Positions 24,253 through 32,733 of a stretch of 64,000 nt of DNA are shown in pieces. Position 1 is the first letter of the stretch, and each line of letters opens with the position of its first letter. The notes beneath the pieces were generated by a model. The model saw nothing but the letters and a program-made list of their open reading frames with translations. It ran no database searches and was not told the origin of the DNA. A program made the translations under genes and the position numbers. This DNA comes from Variovorax sp. UMC13 (GTDB lineage: Bacteria; Pseudomonadota; Gammaproteobacteria; Burkholderiales; Burkholderiaceae_C), in assembly GCF_014170375.1 (NCBI RefSeq), contig NZ_LZZW01000029.1, forward strand, positions 129,501 to 193,500, written 5' to 3'.

Positions 24253-25647
24253 TCACTGGCGCCAGTGCCGCGCGCGCTGCAGCGCCGAGGCGAAGCGCCG
24301 GCGGTCCGCGTCGGCCACCCGACCGTCGGGATCAAAGCGGCTCAGCGTGCCCCGCAGCGCGCTCACGTCGGCACCGCAGAGGCCGGCCAGGCCCAGGGCG
24401 CTCAGTTCGTACATCGACGGCACCGTGACCGTCCGTTCGCAGGCCGAGGCCAGGAAGCGCGCGAAGTAGGGGCTCTGCGAGAGCCCGCCATCGATGGAGA
24501 GGGTGTCGCCCGGCGCGCGGGTCGGGGTGGCGGCGGCGTCCACCAGGCCGGCGCTCAGCATGGCGACGCCCTCGAGCACCGTGCGCACCAGGTCGCGGCG
24601 GTCGGTGGCGTGGTCCATGCCGATGAACAGCGGCGCGGCGCTGCGGTCCCAGTGCGGGGCCGCCAGGCCCGACAGCGCGGGCACGAAGACGATGCCCCGG
24701 CTCAGCGCGGAAGGGCCTTCGAAGTGCTGCAACTCCTCCATCGTGTCGAAGAGGCCGAGGCTGCGCGCCCATTCCAGCGCGGCGCCCGCGTCGTAGACGC
24801 CGCCCTCGACGGCATGGACCGGCGGCGCGCCCTTCAGCTGCCAGGCGATGGTCGGCAGCAGCGCGCTCGGCGCCGGGCGCCGCGGCCCGGTGATCGCGAG
24901 GAAGAAGGCGCCGGTGCCGAAGGTGATCTTGCTGTCGCCCGGCACCCTGCAACCGTGGCCGTACAGCGCGGCCTGCTGGTCGACGATGGCGGCCCGCACC
25001 GGCACGCCCTCGATGCTGCCGAAGCCTTCGTCGACCGGCACGATGCGCGGCAGGCATTCGATGGGCACGCCATGGAATTCGCACATCTCAGGGCTCCATG
25101 CCAGCCGCTGCAGGTCCATCAGGCCGGTGCGCGAGGCGGTGGCCACGTCGGTCAGGCATTGGCCCGTGAGGCGCTGCAGGAAGAAGGCGTCGGTTGTGCC
25201 CAGCCGCAGGCGCCCGGCGCGCAGCGCCTGCGCCACCGCGGGCAGGTGAGTCACCAGCCAGGCCAGCTTGCTGGCGGAGAAGTAGGGGTCCAGCGGCAGG
25301 CCGGTGATCGCGCGCGAACGCCGGTCGGCGGCGTCGCCCAGGGCTTTCAGCGCGTCCTCGGTGCGCGCGTCCTGCCAGACGATGACCGGCGACAGCGCCT
25401 GGCCGGTGAGCGCATCCCAGGCCAGGCAGCTCTCGCCCTGGTTGGCCAGGCCGATCGCATCGACCGCGCCCGCGCTGTCGAGCACCGCGCGCACGTTCGC
25501 CAGCAGTTCCTCGGGGTCGTGTTCGACCCATCCCGGCGCGGGGTGGTGCCGTGCATGGCGCCGCGAAGCGGCCAGCCTCACGCCCTGCGCTTCCACCACC
25601 AGGCAGCGGGTGGAGGTCGTTCCCTGGTCGATCGCTGCAATCCGCAT
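24253..25647 (-). CDS. FGGY-family carbohydrate kinase, glycerol-kinase-like
   Basis: The 464-residue product has the FGGY kinase fold: N-terminal phosphate motif MRIAAIDQGTTSTRCLVVEA, substrate loop DQQAALYGHGC, KITFGTGAF, and C-terminal SIDGGLSQSPYFARFLA. It most resembles glycerol kinase (ATP + polyol to polyol phosphate) but is about 35 residues shorter than E. coli GlpK. The substrate may be glycerol, a tetritol or another small polyol. Its ATG directly abuts the stop of the preceding oxidoreductase gene, so the genes are co-translated. Confidence 0.85.
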   Translation of the reverse strand: MRIAAIDQGTTSTRCLVVEAQGVRLAASRRHARHHPAPGWVEHDPEELLANVRAVLDSAGAVDAIGLANQGESCLAWDALTGQALSPVIVWQDARTEDALKALGDAADRRSRAITGLPLDPYFSASKLAWLVTHLPAVAQALRAGRLRLGTTDAFFLQRLTGQCLTDVATASRTGLMDLQRLAWSPEMCEFHGVPIECLPRIVPVDEGFGSIEGVPVRAAIVDQQAALYGHGCRVPGDSKITFGTGAFFLAITGPRRPAPSALLPTIAWQLKGAPPVHAVEGGVYDAGAALEWARSLGLFDTMEELQHFEGPSALSRGIVFVPALSGLAAPHWDRSAAPLFIGMDHATDRRDLVRTVLEGVAMLSAGLVDAAATPTRAPGDTLSIDGGLSQSPYFARFLASACERTVTVPSMYELSALGLAGLCGADVSALRGTLSRFDPDGRVADADRRRFASALQRARHWRQ

Positions 25648-26874
25648 TCAGGCGTTCTCCTCGAAGACAAATGAAATCCGGCCGGCCTCCGGCGCACCGG
25701 GCGGCATCGGCACCAGGATGCGCCGTTCGGGCAGCCAGTGGCCGCTGTGGCGCCAGGCCGGGATGCCGTCGAGCAGCAAAGTGATGCGTCCGACCGCCGC
25801 GCGCGTCATGCGCAGCTGGAAGTGCCGGAAGGCGTGGACCGCCAGGCGGTCGCCGCTGCGCAGCAGGCCCGGCACGACCAGCTTGATCGGCGCGTCGAAG
25901 TGCACCCGCACGGGCTCGCGCGTCGCGGTCGGCCGCGCCAGGTCGTCGGCCACGGCCCGGCCGACCGAGCGCCCCTCGCGGAAGGCCCAACCGCCGGTCT
26001 CGACGGCCCGCAGCACGTTGCCGGCCGCGAAGTAGAGCGGATTCTGCAGCCGGCCGTGCTGGTCCACGAGCGGCGCGCCGCTGCCGGCGGCCACGCCCAG
26101 CTCGCCCAGCAGGTGCAGCGACGCCTCGGGCGTGAAGCGGCCGGTGAACAGCACGCCGTCGCATTCGATCTCGCTCAGGCGGTCGCCGTGCCGGAGCGTG
26201 ACCGACTCGACCCGCTGGCGGCCCCGGATGTCGACGATCTCCGCGCTGCGGTGGAAGGGGATGCCCAGCACCGTCGGCAGCCAGGTCAGCGGTTGTCTGG
26301 CCGTTGCGCGCGCATTGGCCTCGACCATCGCCACCGGCCGGGCGCCATGGCCGATGCAGGTCAGGACCGCCGACAGGGACACCAGTTCGGAGCCGACGAT
26401 CAGCGGCCGGCGAAAGGGCATGAGCCCGTGGAAGGCCACATAGGACTGGAGGGCGCCGGTGGTCAGCACGCCCAGCGGCCGGTCGCCCGACACCAGCCGC
26501 GCCGAGCGCGGGGTTTCGCGGGCGCCGGTGGAGGTGACGATGCGGCGCCCCCGCAGGCTGGAGACGCCGTGGGGGCTGCTCACCAGCAGTTCGCCGTCGT
26601 CGCCCAGGCGCACCACCGAGTGCGAGGTGCGCACGTCGACGCCCGCGGCCAGGGCCTCCTGCTGCAGCCGGCGCCCGTAGCTCGCGCCGAGGTAGACGCG
26701 ATGGAACTCCCGCATGCCGAAGGGCGAGTGGCTGCAATGGCGCGTGGCGCCGCCGAGCTCGGTCTCGCGGTCGAGCAGCACCACGTCCCTGACGCCGCGC
26801 CGCCGCAACTCCACGGCCGCCGCGACGCCAGAGGGGCCGCCGCCCACGACGATCACATCATGGGTCGCGCTCAT
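25648..26874 (-). CDS. FAD/NAD(P)-dependent oxidoreductase subunit
   Basis: The 408-residue product starts MSATHDVIVVGGGPSGVAAA with a Rossmann GxGxxG motif (GGGPSG). It has a second nucleotide-binding segment (PLIVGSELVSLSAVLTCIGHG) and the FAD-contacting CDGVLFTGRFTPEASL. This is the layout of the pyridine-nucleotide-disulfide-type subunit found next to GlpA-like dehydrogenases in Thermotoga/Firmicutes-type glycerol-3-phosphate oxidoreductase operons. It probably passes electrons from the neighbouring dehydrogenase. Its ATG overlaps the upstream stop in ATGA, and its stop abuts the kinase ATG. No CxxC redox pair was seen. Confidence 0.82.
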   Translation of the reverse strand: MSATHDVIVVGGGPSGVAAAVELRRRGVRDVVLLDRETELGGATRHCSHSPFGMREFHRVYLGASYGRRLQQEALAAGVDVRTSHSVVRLGDDGELLVSSPHGVSSLRGRRIVTSTGARETPRSARLVSGDRPLGVLTTGALQSYVAFHGLMPFRRPLIVGSELVSLSAVLTCIGHGARPVAMVEANARATARQPLTWLPTVLGIPFHRSAEIVDIRGRQRVESVTLRHGDRLSEIECDGVLFTGRFTPEASLHLLGELGVAAGSGAPLVDQHGRLQNPLYFAAGNVLRAVETGGWAFREGRSVGRAVADDLARPTATREPVRVHFDAPIKLVVPGLLRSGDRLAVHAFRHFQLRMTRAAVGRITLLLDGIPAWRHSGHWLPERRILVPMPPGAPEAGRISFVFEENA

Positions 26875-28316
26875 CGGGCCGCGTCCCCGGCCTTGACGGC
26901 CAGCGGCACCGGCCACAGGTCCTGCGTCATGTCGGCCAGCCTGGCGTTGCAGTAGAAGCCCTGGCAGCGGCCCATGCCGGCCCGCGTGCGCCGGCGCAGC
27001 CCGCCGAAGTCGCCCGGGGGCACGGGGCTGTTCAGCGCGGCGACGATCTCGCGTTTCGTCACCAGCTCGCAGTGGCAGACGATCTCGCCGTGCTCGGGCG
27101 CCTGCCAGTCGCGCCGGCGGCATTCCGCGAGGTTGGGCATGCGCACCATCGGCACGGCCGGTGCCGCGTGCGCGACGGCGCCGAAGCCCGCATGCAGCTG
27201 CAGCGCATGCTGGGCCAGGCCCAGGGCGGCGCTCAGGCCGGTCGAGCGGATCCCGCCCAGCGTGATGGCGCGCTGCTCGGCGCGCACGAAGACCCGGTAG
27301 GCCTTGTCCTCGGTCGCGGGGCGCAGGCCCGCATACACCGCGGTCACCGGGATGGCCGCGAGCGCGGGCACGATCTCGGCCGCCTTGCGCAGCAGCATCT
27401 CCAGCGTGGCCTGCTCGACCGTGGCCCGGTCCCGGTCCTCCTGCTCCTCGGCGGTCGGGCCGACGAGCACGTTCCCGAAGGCCGTGGGGCACACCACGAT
27501 GCCCTTGGTGATCTCGGTGGGCACGGGCAGGACGATGCGCGGCACGTAGCGCGCGGCGGCCTTGTCGAGCACCACGAACTGGCCCTTGCGCGGCCGGATC
27601 TGGAACGCGCGCGGCAGGCCCAGTCGTTCGTCGACGAGGTCGCCGAACAGTCCCGCGGCGTTGACGACCGACGCGGCCTCGACCCGGCCCGCGGTGGTCT
27701 GCAGCTGCCAGCCGCCGTCGAAGCTGCCTCGCACGACTTCGGCATGGCGCAGGAACACCGCGCCCAGCGCCACGGCCTGGGTCAGGTAGGCGAGCGGGGC
27801 CGACCAGGGGTCGATCACGTGCTCGTCGACCACCTCCAGCGCCTGCACCAGCCGCTCGGACAGGTGCGGCATGGACTGCCGCGCTTCCTTCGCGCCGAGC
27901 AGGCGGAGCTTCTGCACCCCGTTGCGCCGGCCCTGCGCCTCGATGGCGGCCAGCTTGTCGGCCTGCTGCGCGTCCCAGGCGCACACCAGCGCGCCGGTCT
28001 GCACCAGCGGCAGGTTGAGCCCGTCGGCGATCTCCAGGTATTCCTCCCGGCCCGCCTGGACCAGGGCGTGCTCCAGGCTGTCCTGCGGCGCATCGAAGCC
28101 GGTGTGGAGGATCGCGCTGTTCGCCTTGGAGGCGCCCGACAGCAGGTCGGCCCCCTTCTCGATCAACACCACCCGCGCGCCGGCCAGCGCGAAGCGGCGG
28201 GCCACGGCACATCCCACCACGCCCGCGCCGATGACGGCCACGTCGAACCGCCCCTCGGCGGCCCTGGCCTTCTGCTGCGCGCCAGCCTGCGCTTCATGTC
28301 CAACACATTCGGTCAT
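26871..28316 (-). CDS. GlpA-like FAD-dependent dehydrogenase with BFD [2Fe-2S] domain
   Basis: The 481-residue product has a DAO-type FAD fold (FDVAVIGAGVVGCAVARRF at about 24-42, then SKANSAILHTGFD). This is characteristic of anaerobic-type glycerol-3-phosphate dehydrogenase. A C-terminal BFD-like domain carries four cysteines (CHC about 416-418, then CQGFYC) suited to a [2Fe-2S] cluster. It probably oxidises a polyol phosphate made by the kinase downstream. It is the first gene of the minus-strand operon. The ATG at 28316 has no clear Shine-Dalgarno, and a palindromic operator candidate lies 15-34 bases upstream of it. Confidence 0.85.
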   Translation of the reverse strand: MTECVGHEAQAGAQQKARAAEGRFDVAVIGAGVVGCAVARRFALAGARVVLIEKGADLLSGASKANSAILHTGFDAPQDSLEHALVQAGREEYLEIADGLNLPLVQTGALVCAWDAQQADKLAAIEAQGRRNGVQKLRLLGAKEARQSMPHLSERLVQALEVVDEHVIDPWSAPLAYLTQAVALGAVFLRHAEVVRGSFDGGWQLQTTAGRVEAASVVNAAGLFGDLVDERLGLPRAFQIRPRKGQFVVLDKAAARYVPRIVLPVPTEITKGIVVCPTAFGNVLVGPTAEEQEDRDRATVEQATLEMLLRKAAEIVPALAAIPVTAVYAGLRPATEDKAYRVFVRAEQRAITLGGIRSTGLSAALGLAQHALQLHAGFGAVAHAAPAVPMVRMPNLAECRRRDWQAPEHGEIVCHCELVTKREIVAALNSPVPPGDFGGLRRRTRAGMGRCQGFYCNARLADMTQDLWPVPLAVKAGDAAR

Positions 28317-28729
28317 TATTTATGCCACTTTTCGGCGTTTTGTGGCCGAATCATAGTATCTTTCTGCCCGAACGTACACATCGGGACAACCCTTTGAACA
28401 CGAACGGTCAGTGGATGCTGGCCGCCCCAGCCGGCGTGCGGTGGATGCGGGATCGGCGAGTTCCTCCAATGAGGATCGCAGGAGATTGCGGACCTTGAGC
28501 GGTGTTCTCAGACCATGAGATGGCTGCACCGAATCGGGCGCCGTCCGCGCACCAGCACTGTGCTTCGTCGCACCTGGTCAGTGATTTGACGGAGATTTAG
28601 ACCATTCGGTAGATGTAAATGACCATTCGGGTAACTACGATGTGACGCGTGACCGTTACGGTCTGAAAATTGCAAAGACTGTGGAGTCGTTTTTTCCAAC
28701 AACGCCCGAACGGGCATCACGAGGTAACT
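28317..28729. promoter_or_regulatory. 413-base divergent control region, with repeats upstream of the amidase gene
   Basis: No gene is seen in this interval. The left part carries the operator above. The right part has two direct copies of GACCATTCGG (28600-28609 and 28621-28630), 21 bases apart and thus on the same face of the helix. A perfect odd palindrome GACCGTTACGGTC follows at 28651-28663. The region is less GC-rich than its flanks. The repeats lie 67-130 bases before the amidase ATG and look like sites for an activator or repressor not encoded next door. Confidence 0.5.
28331..28350 (-). promoter_or_regulatory. Palindromic operator and -10 box of the GlpA-like operon
   Basis: TTCGGC (28331-28336) and GCCGAA (28345-28350) are perfect inverted 6-mers with an 8-base spacer. 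On the minus strand a TATGAT -10-like box (28355-28350) touches the palindrome, so the predicted start of transcription (about 28343) falls inside it. A repressor bound here would block initiation. The DeoR protein of the same operon is the obvious candidate. Confidence 0.5.
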
Positions 28730-30178
28730 ATGGATAGAAAGTTGAGCGAACTGGATGCTGTGGCTTGCGCGGAACTGGTCGCCAGCGGCGAGGTCAGCGC
28801 GGTCGAGATGGTCGAGGCGGCCATCGACCGCATCGAGCAGGTCAATGGCGATGTGCATGCGGTCATCCATCCGCGCTACGAGCGTGCGCTCGAAGAAGCC
28901 CGGAACGCGCAGAACGGCACGGCCCGCTTCCGCGGCGTCCCGATCCTCGTGAAGGACCTCGACGGCACGCTGGCCGGCGAGCCCTACCACGGCGGCATGA
29001 AGTTCCTGAAGGAACTGGGCTGGAAGGAGACCGAGGACTCGACCCTGTTCCGTCGCCTCAAGGAGGCCGGCTTCATCGTGGTGGGCAAGACCAACACGCC
29101 CGAACTCGGCACCATGACGACCACCGAGCCGCTGGCGCACGGCCCGACCCGCAACCCCTACAACCTCGAACACTCGACCGGCGGCTCCAGCGGCGGCTCG
29201 GCCGCGGCGGTCGCGGCCCGCATGGTGCCGCTGGCCCACGCGGGTGACGGCGGCGGCTCCATCCGCGTGCCGGCCAGCGAATGCGGCCTGGTCGGCCTGA
29301 AGCCCTCGCGCGGCCGCGTCTCCCTCGGGCCGGTCGAGAGCGAAGGCTGGGCCGGCATGGTGAGCCGCCACGTCGTCACCCGGACCGTGCGCGACAGCGC
29401 CGCGGTGCTGGACATCCTGGGCCAGCCGATGCCCGGCGACCCCTACGGCCCGCTGCAGGCGGCGCCTGCCGGTGGCTATGAAAGCATCCACCGGATCGCG
29501 CCGCCGCGGCTGCGCGCGGGCCTGATGCTGCAGACGCCCGGCAACGAGTACCCGATGGACCCCGAAGTGATCGAAGCCACCCGGCTGTGCGGCCGGCTGC
29601 TGGAAGGCATGGGCCACGCGGTCGACGAATCGCATCCGCGCGCGCTCGACAACGACGTGATGATGAGCAACGTCGGCGTGATCATCCGCACCTGGACCGC
29701 CGCCTCGCTGGAAGCCTGGGGCGAGCGCATCGGCCGGCAGATCGTCGAATCGGACGTCGAGCCGCTGAACTGGGTCTACCTCAAGGACGGCCAGACCTAC
29801 AACGCGGTGCAGTACGTGCGCGCGCTGGAGCGCCTGCATGCCTGGTCGCGCGATGTCGAGAGCTGGTGGAACGACTACGACATCCTGGTCACGCCCACGG
29901 TCTGCGAGCTGCCGCCCCCGCTGGGCGCGTTCCGCACGACCGACGACCCCTGGGCCCCCTTCCACAAGGGCAAGGTGATCTCCGCCATGGCGCGCCCCTT
30001 CAACGTCACCGGCCAGCCCGCCATCTCGGTGCCGCTGACCGTGTCGAAGTCCGGACTGCCGATCGGCATCCAGATCGTCGCCAGCGAAGGCCGTGAAGAC
30101 CTGCTGCTGCAGATCGCGGCGCAGCTGGAAACGCAGCTGCAGTGGCAAGACCGCCGCCCCACCCATTCCGCCCGTTGA
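28730..30178 (+). CDS. Amidase (amidase-signature family)
   Basis: The 482-residue enzyme belongs to the Ser-cisSer-Lys amidase family. K75 (VPILVKDLDGT), S153 in STGGSSGGSAAA and S177 in GDGGGSIRVPAS fit the triad with the usual 78- and 24-residue spacings. Such enzymes hydrolyse carboxamides to acid and ammonia. ATG 28730 follows GAGGTAACT. The in-frame start at 28670 lacks a ribosome-binding site. It is the first gene of a run into a peptide-type ABC importer (gap 17 bases). It probably acts on an imported amide or peptide-like compound; the exact substrate is unknown. No signal peptide is seen. Confidence 0.92.
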   Translation: MDRKLSELDAVACAELVASGEVSAVEMVEAAIDRIEQVNGDVHAVIHPRYERALEEARNAQNGTARFRGVPILVKDLDGTLAGEPYHGGMKFLKELGWKETEDSTLFRRLKEAGFIVVGKTNTPELGTMTTTEPLAHGPTRNPYNLEHSTGGSSGGSAAAVAARMVPLAHAGDGGGSIRVPASECGLVGLKPSRGRVSLGPVESEGWAGMVSRHVVTRTVRDSAAVLDILGQPMPGDPYGPLQAAPAGGYESIHRIAPPRLRAGLMLQTPGNEYPMDPEVIEATRLCGRLLEGMGHAVDESHPRALDNDVMMSNVGVIIRTWTAASLEAWGERIGRQIVESDVEPLNWVYLKDGQTYNAVQYVRALERLHAWSRDVESWWNDYDILVTPTVCELPPPLGAFRTTDDPWAPFHKGKVISAMARPFNVTGQPAISVPLTVSKSGLPIGIQIVASEGREDLLLQIAAQLETQLQWQDRRPTHSAR

Positions 30179-30195
30179 CCGTTGGAGTATCGAAG

Positions 30196-31776
30196 ATGAG
30201 CCCCGTTCTTTCCCGCCTCACCCGGACCCTGCAACTGAGCGCCGTCGCCGCGCTCCTCGGCGTCACCGCCGTCCATGCCCAACTGCACGACAAGAAGACG
30301 CTGACCGCCGTGCTGGAGGCGGACGTGCGGGTGCTCGACCCGTCCTTCACCACCGTCTACATCACCCGCACTTTCGGCTTCATGGTGTTCGACACGTTGT
30401 TCTCGCAGGCCGAGGACGGCTCGGTCAAGCCGCAGATGCTCGAGAGCTTCGACGTGAGCCCCGACAAGATGGTCTACAAGTTCGTCCTGCGCGACGGCCT
30501 CAGGTTCCACGACGGCAGCAAGGTCACCTCGGCCGACGTGGTGGCCTCGCTGCAGCGCTGGGGCCAGAAGGACGCCCTGGGCAAGGCCCTCACGGCGGCC
30601 ACCAAGAGCCTCGTCGCGGCCGACGAGAAGACCATCGTGCTGACGCTGGGCAAGCCCTACGGCCAGGTGCTGCAGACGCTGGGCAAGCCCTCGGCGATGG
30701 TGCCCTTCATCATGCCGGCGCGCCTGGCCAAGACGCCGCTGAGCGAGCAGGTGCCCGAGATCATCGGCTCGGGTCCCTTCGTCTTCAAGCGCAGCGAATG
30801 GAAGCCCGGCAGCCAGATGACCTTCGAGCGCTTCAAGGACTACGTGCCGCGCAAGGAGGCCGCGGACTTCCTGGCGGGCGGCAAGGTGGCCAAGGTGGAC
30901 CGGGTGATCTGGAAGGTGATCCCCGACGCGAACACCGCCATCTCGGCGCTGCAGGCCGGCGAGGTCGACTACGTGCAGTACCCGAGCTTCGACATGCTCA
31001 AGCCGCTGCAGAAGGACCCGAGCGTCCGGCTCGTGAGCGCCAAGGGCGCGGGCATGTTCATGGGCCACTTCCGCCTGAACCACCTCGAGAAGCCCTTCGA
31101 CGACCCGGCGATCCGGCGCGTCGTCAACATGGCCGTCGACTCGTCCAAGTTCATGGCCGCGCTGGGCGTGCCGCCCGAGTTCGCGGTCACGAACTGCCTG
31201 GCCTACTTCAGCTGCGGCGGCACCTACGAAAGCAATGCGGGCAGCGAACTCGTCGCACCGCGCACCGTCGCCGCCGCCAAGGCGGCCCTGGCCAAGACCA
31301 AGTACAAGGGCGAGAAGATCACCATCCTGCAAGGCACGGACATCGAAGCGCCGCGCGTGTCGGGCGAGGTGCTCGCGCAGACGCTGCGCGAGGTCGGCTT
31401 CAACGTCGACCTCCAGAGCATGGACTGGGGCAGCGTGGTGTCCAAGCGCGCCTCGAAAACGGGATGGCATCTGTTCTCGGTGCACAACGCGGGCTACGAC
31501 ATGGCCAACCCGCTCACCAACCTCTACATCGGCAACAACTGCGCCGACTACCCGGGCTGGTCCTGCGACGAGCGCATGACGAAGAAGCTCGCCGAGTTCC
31601 GCGAGACCGCGGACCTGGCCAAGCAGAAGGAACTGGCGGCCGACATCCAGAAGCTGGCCTACGAGACCACGCCGTCGGTGGTCTGGGGCCAGTTCGCGCA
31701 GCCCGCGGCGCTCAGCAAGGAGCTCAAGGGAATGATCAACTCGTCGATTCCAGTCTTCTGGAACGTCTCGAAGTAA
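30196..31776 (+). CDS. ABC importer substrate-binding protein, peptide/nickel family (SBP_bac_5)
   Basis: The 526-residue product has a Sec signal peptide (LQLSAVAALLGVTAVHA). The family-5 binding-protein fold follows: LDPSFTTVYITRTFGFMVFD, LRDGLRFHDGSKVTSADVV, IIGSGPFVFKRSEWKPG. Two cysteine pairs (around CLAYFSC and CADYPGWSC) could form periplasmic disulfides. It captures a peptide-like ligand for the permeases that follow. ATG 30196 has TTGGAG upstream. The gene starts 17 bases after the amidase, suggesting that the ligand carries an amide. Confidence 0.92.
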   Translation: MSPVLSRLTRTLQLSAVAALLGVTAVHAQLHDKKTLTAVLEADVRVLDPSFTTVYITRTFGFMVFDTLFSQAEDGSVKPQMLESFDVSPDKMVYKFVLRDGLRFHDGSKVTSADVVASLQRWGQKDALGKALTAATKSLVAADEKTIVLTLGKPYGQVLQTLGKPSAMVPFIMPARLAKTPLSEQVPEIIGSGPFVFKRSEWKPGSQMTFERFKDYVPRKEAADFLAGGKVAKVDRVIWKVIPDANTAISALQAGEVDYVQYPSFDMLKPLQKDPSVRLVSAKGAGMFMGHFRLNHLEKPFDDPAIRRVVNMAVDSSKFMAALGVPPEFAVTNCLAYFSCGGTYESNAGSELVAPRTVAAAKAALAKTKYKGEKITILQGTDIEAPRVSGEVLAQTLREVGFNVDLQSMDWGSVVSKRASKTGWHLFSVHNAGYDMANPLTNLYIGNNCADYPGWSCDERMTKKLAEFRETADLAKQKELAADIQKLAYETTPSVVWGQFAQPAALSKELKGMINSSIPVFWNVSK

Positions 31777-31791
31777 CGCGCAGCGCACGTC

Positions 31792-32733
31792 ATGCCAAGG
31801 CTGATTCTTTCCCGGCTGATGGCGACCATTCCGGTGGTCGCCATCGTGGCCCTCTTCATTTTCCTGATGCTGCGACTCAGCCCTGGCGACCCGGCCATCA
31901 TCATGGCCGGCGACAACGCCACGCCGGCCGAGCTGGCCGCCATCCGCGCCCAGCTCGGCCTCGACCAGCCGCTGATCCTGAGCTTCCTGCGCTGGGCGGG
32001 CCAGGTGCTCCAGGGCGACCTGGGCATGTCGCTGTTCGCGCACATCCCGGTGACCGAGCTCATCGGCCAGCGGCTGGAACCCACGCTGATGCTGACCCTG
32101 TGCGCCACCCTGTTCTCGGTCACGGTCGCCGTGCCGCTGGGCGTGGTGGCGGGCATCCACCAGGGCAAGCTCATCGACCGCCTCGTGATGGTGATGGTGG
32201 TGCTGGGCTTCTCGCTGCCGGTGTTCCTCATCGGCTACGGGCTGGTCCGGGAGCTGTCGATCCAGGCCGGCTTCTTTCCGGTCCAGGGCTACGTCTCGAT
32301 CTTCGACGACCCGCTGCGGTCGCTGCACCATCTGGTGCTGCCGACCGTCACCGTGGGGCTGGCCTATGCGTCGCTGGTGGCGCGCATGACGCGCTCCTCG
32401 ATCATCGAGGTGATGAAGCAGGACTACATCCGCACGGCGCGGGCGAAGGGGCTCCGGCCGCTGGTGGTGCTGGGCATCCATGCGCTCAAGAACGCCTCGC
32501 CGCCGATCATCACCACCATCGGCGCCGGTGTGGCGGTGCTGCTCGGCGGCGTGGTCGTCACCGAGAGCGTGTTCGCCATTCCCGGCCTGGGCCGGCTCAC
32601 GGTCGACGTGGTGCTGCGCCGCGACTACCCGGTGATCCAGGGGCTGCTGCTGCTCTTCTCGGGTCTCTACTTCCTGGTCAACCTGGTCGTTGACATCCTC
32701 TACGTGATGGTCGATCCACGGGTGCGCACATGA
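31792..32733 (+). CDS. ABC importer permease, DppB/OppB type
   Basis: The 313-residue integral membrane protein has the N-terminal OppB-type segment (LILSRLMATIPVVAIVALFI) and the long periplasmic loop with the GDPA motif. The EAA-type cytoplasmic loop near EVMKQDYIRTARAKGLRP contacts the ATPase. It ends in DILYVMVDPRVRT, a family signature. It forms half of the transmembrane channel with the next gene, which it overlaps by four bases (ATGA). Confidence 0.93.
   Translation: MPRLILSRLMATIPVVAIVALFIFLMLRLSPGDPAIIMAGDNATPAELAAIRAQLGLDQPLILSFLRWAGQVLQGDLGMSLFAHIPVTELIGQRLEPTLMLTLCATLFSVTVAVPLGVVAGIHQGKLIDRLVMVMVVLGFSLPVFLIGYGLVRELSIQAGFFPVQGYVSIFDDPLRSLHHLVLPTVTVGLAYASLVARMTRSSIIEVMKQDYIRTARAKGLRPLVVLGIHALKNASPPIITTIGAGVAVLLGGVVVTESVFAIPGLGRLTVDVVLRRDYPVIQGLLLLFSGLYFLVNLVVDILYVMVDPRVRT

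Noticed and set aside
24208..25674. Plus-strand 488-codon frame over the kinase gene
   Set aside because: It is antisense to a clear FGGY kinase; the translation is Arg/His/Gln-rich with no recognisable motif.
25648..28212. Single 854-codon frame suggesting fusion of the two FAD oxidoreductases
   Set aside because: The upstream part is a shadow frame of the GlpA-like gene. That gene is intact in its own frame, with an ATGA overlap to the second gene.
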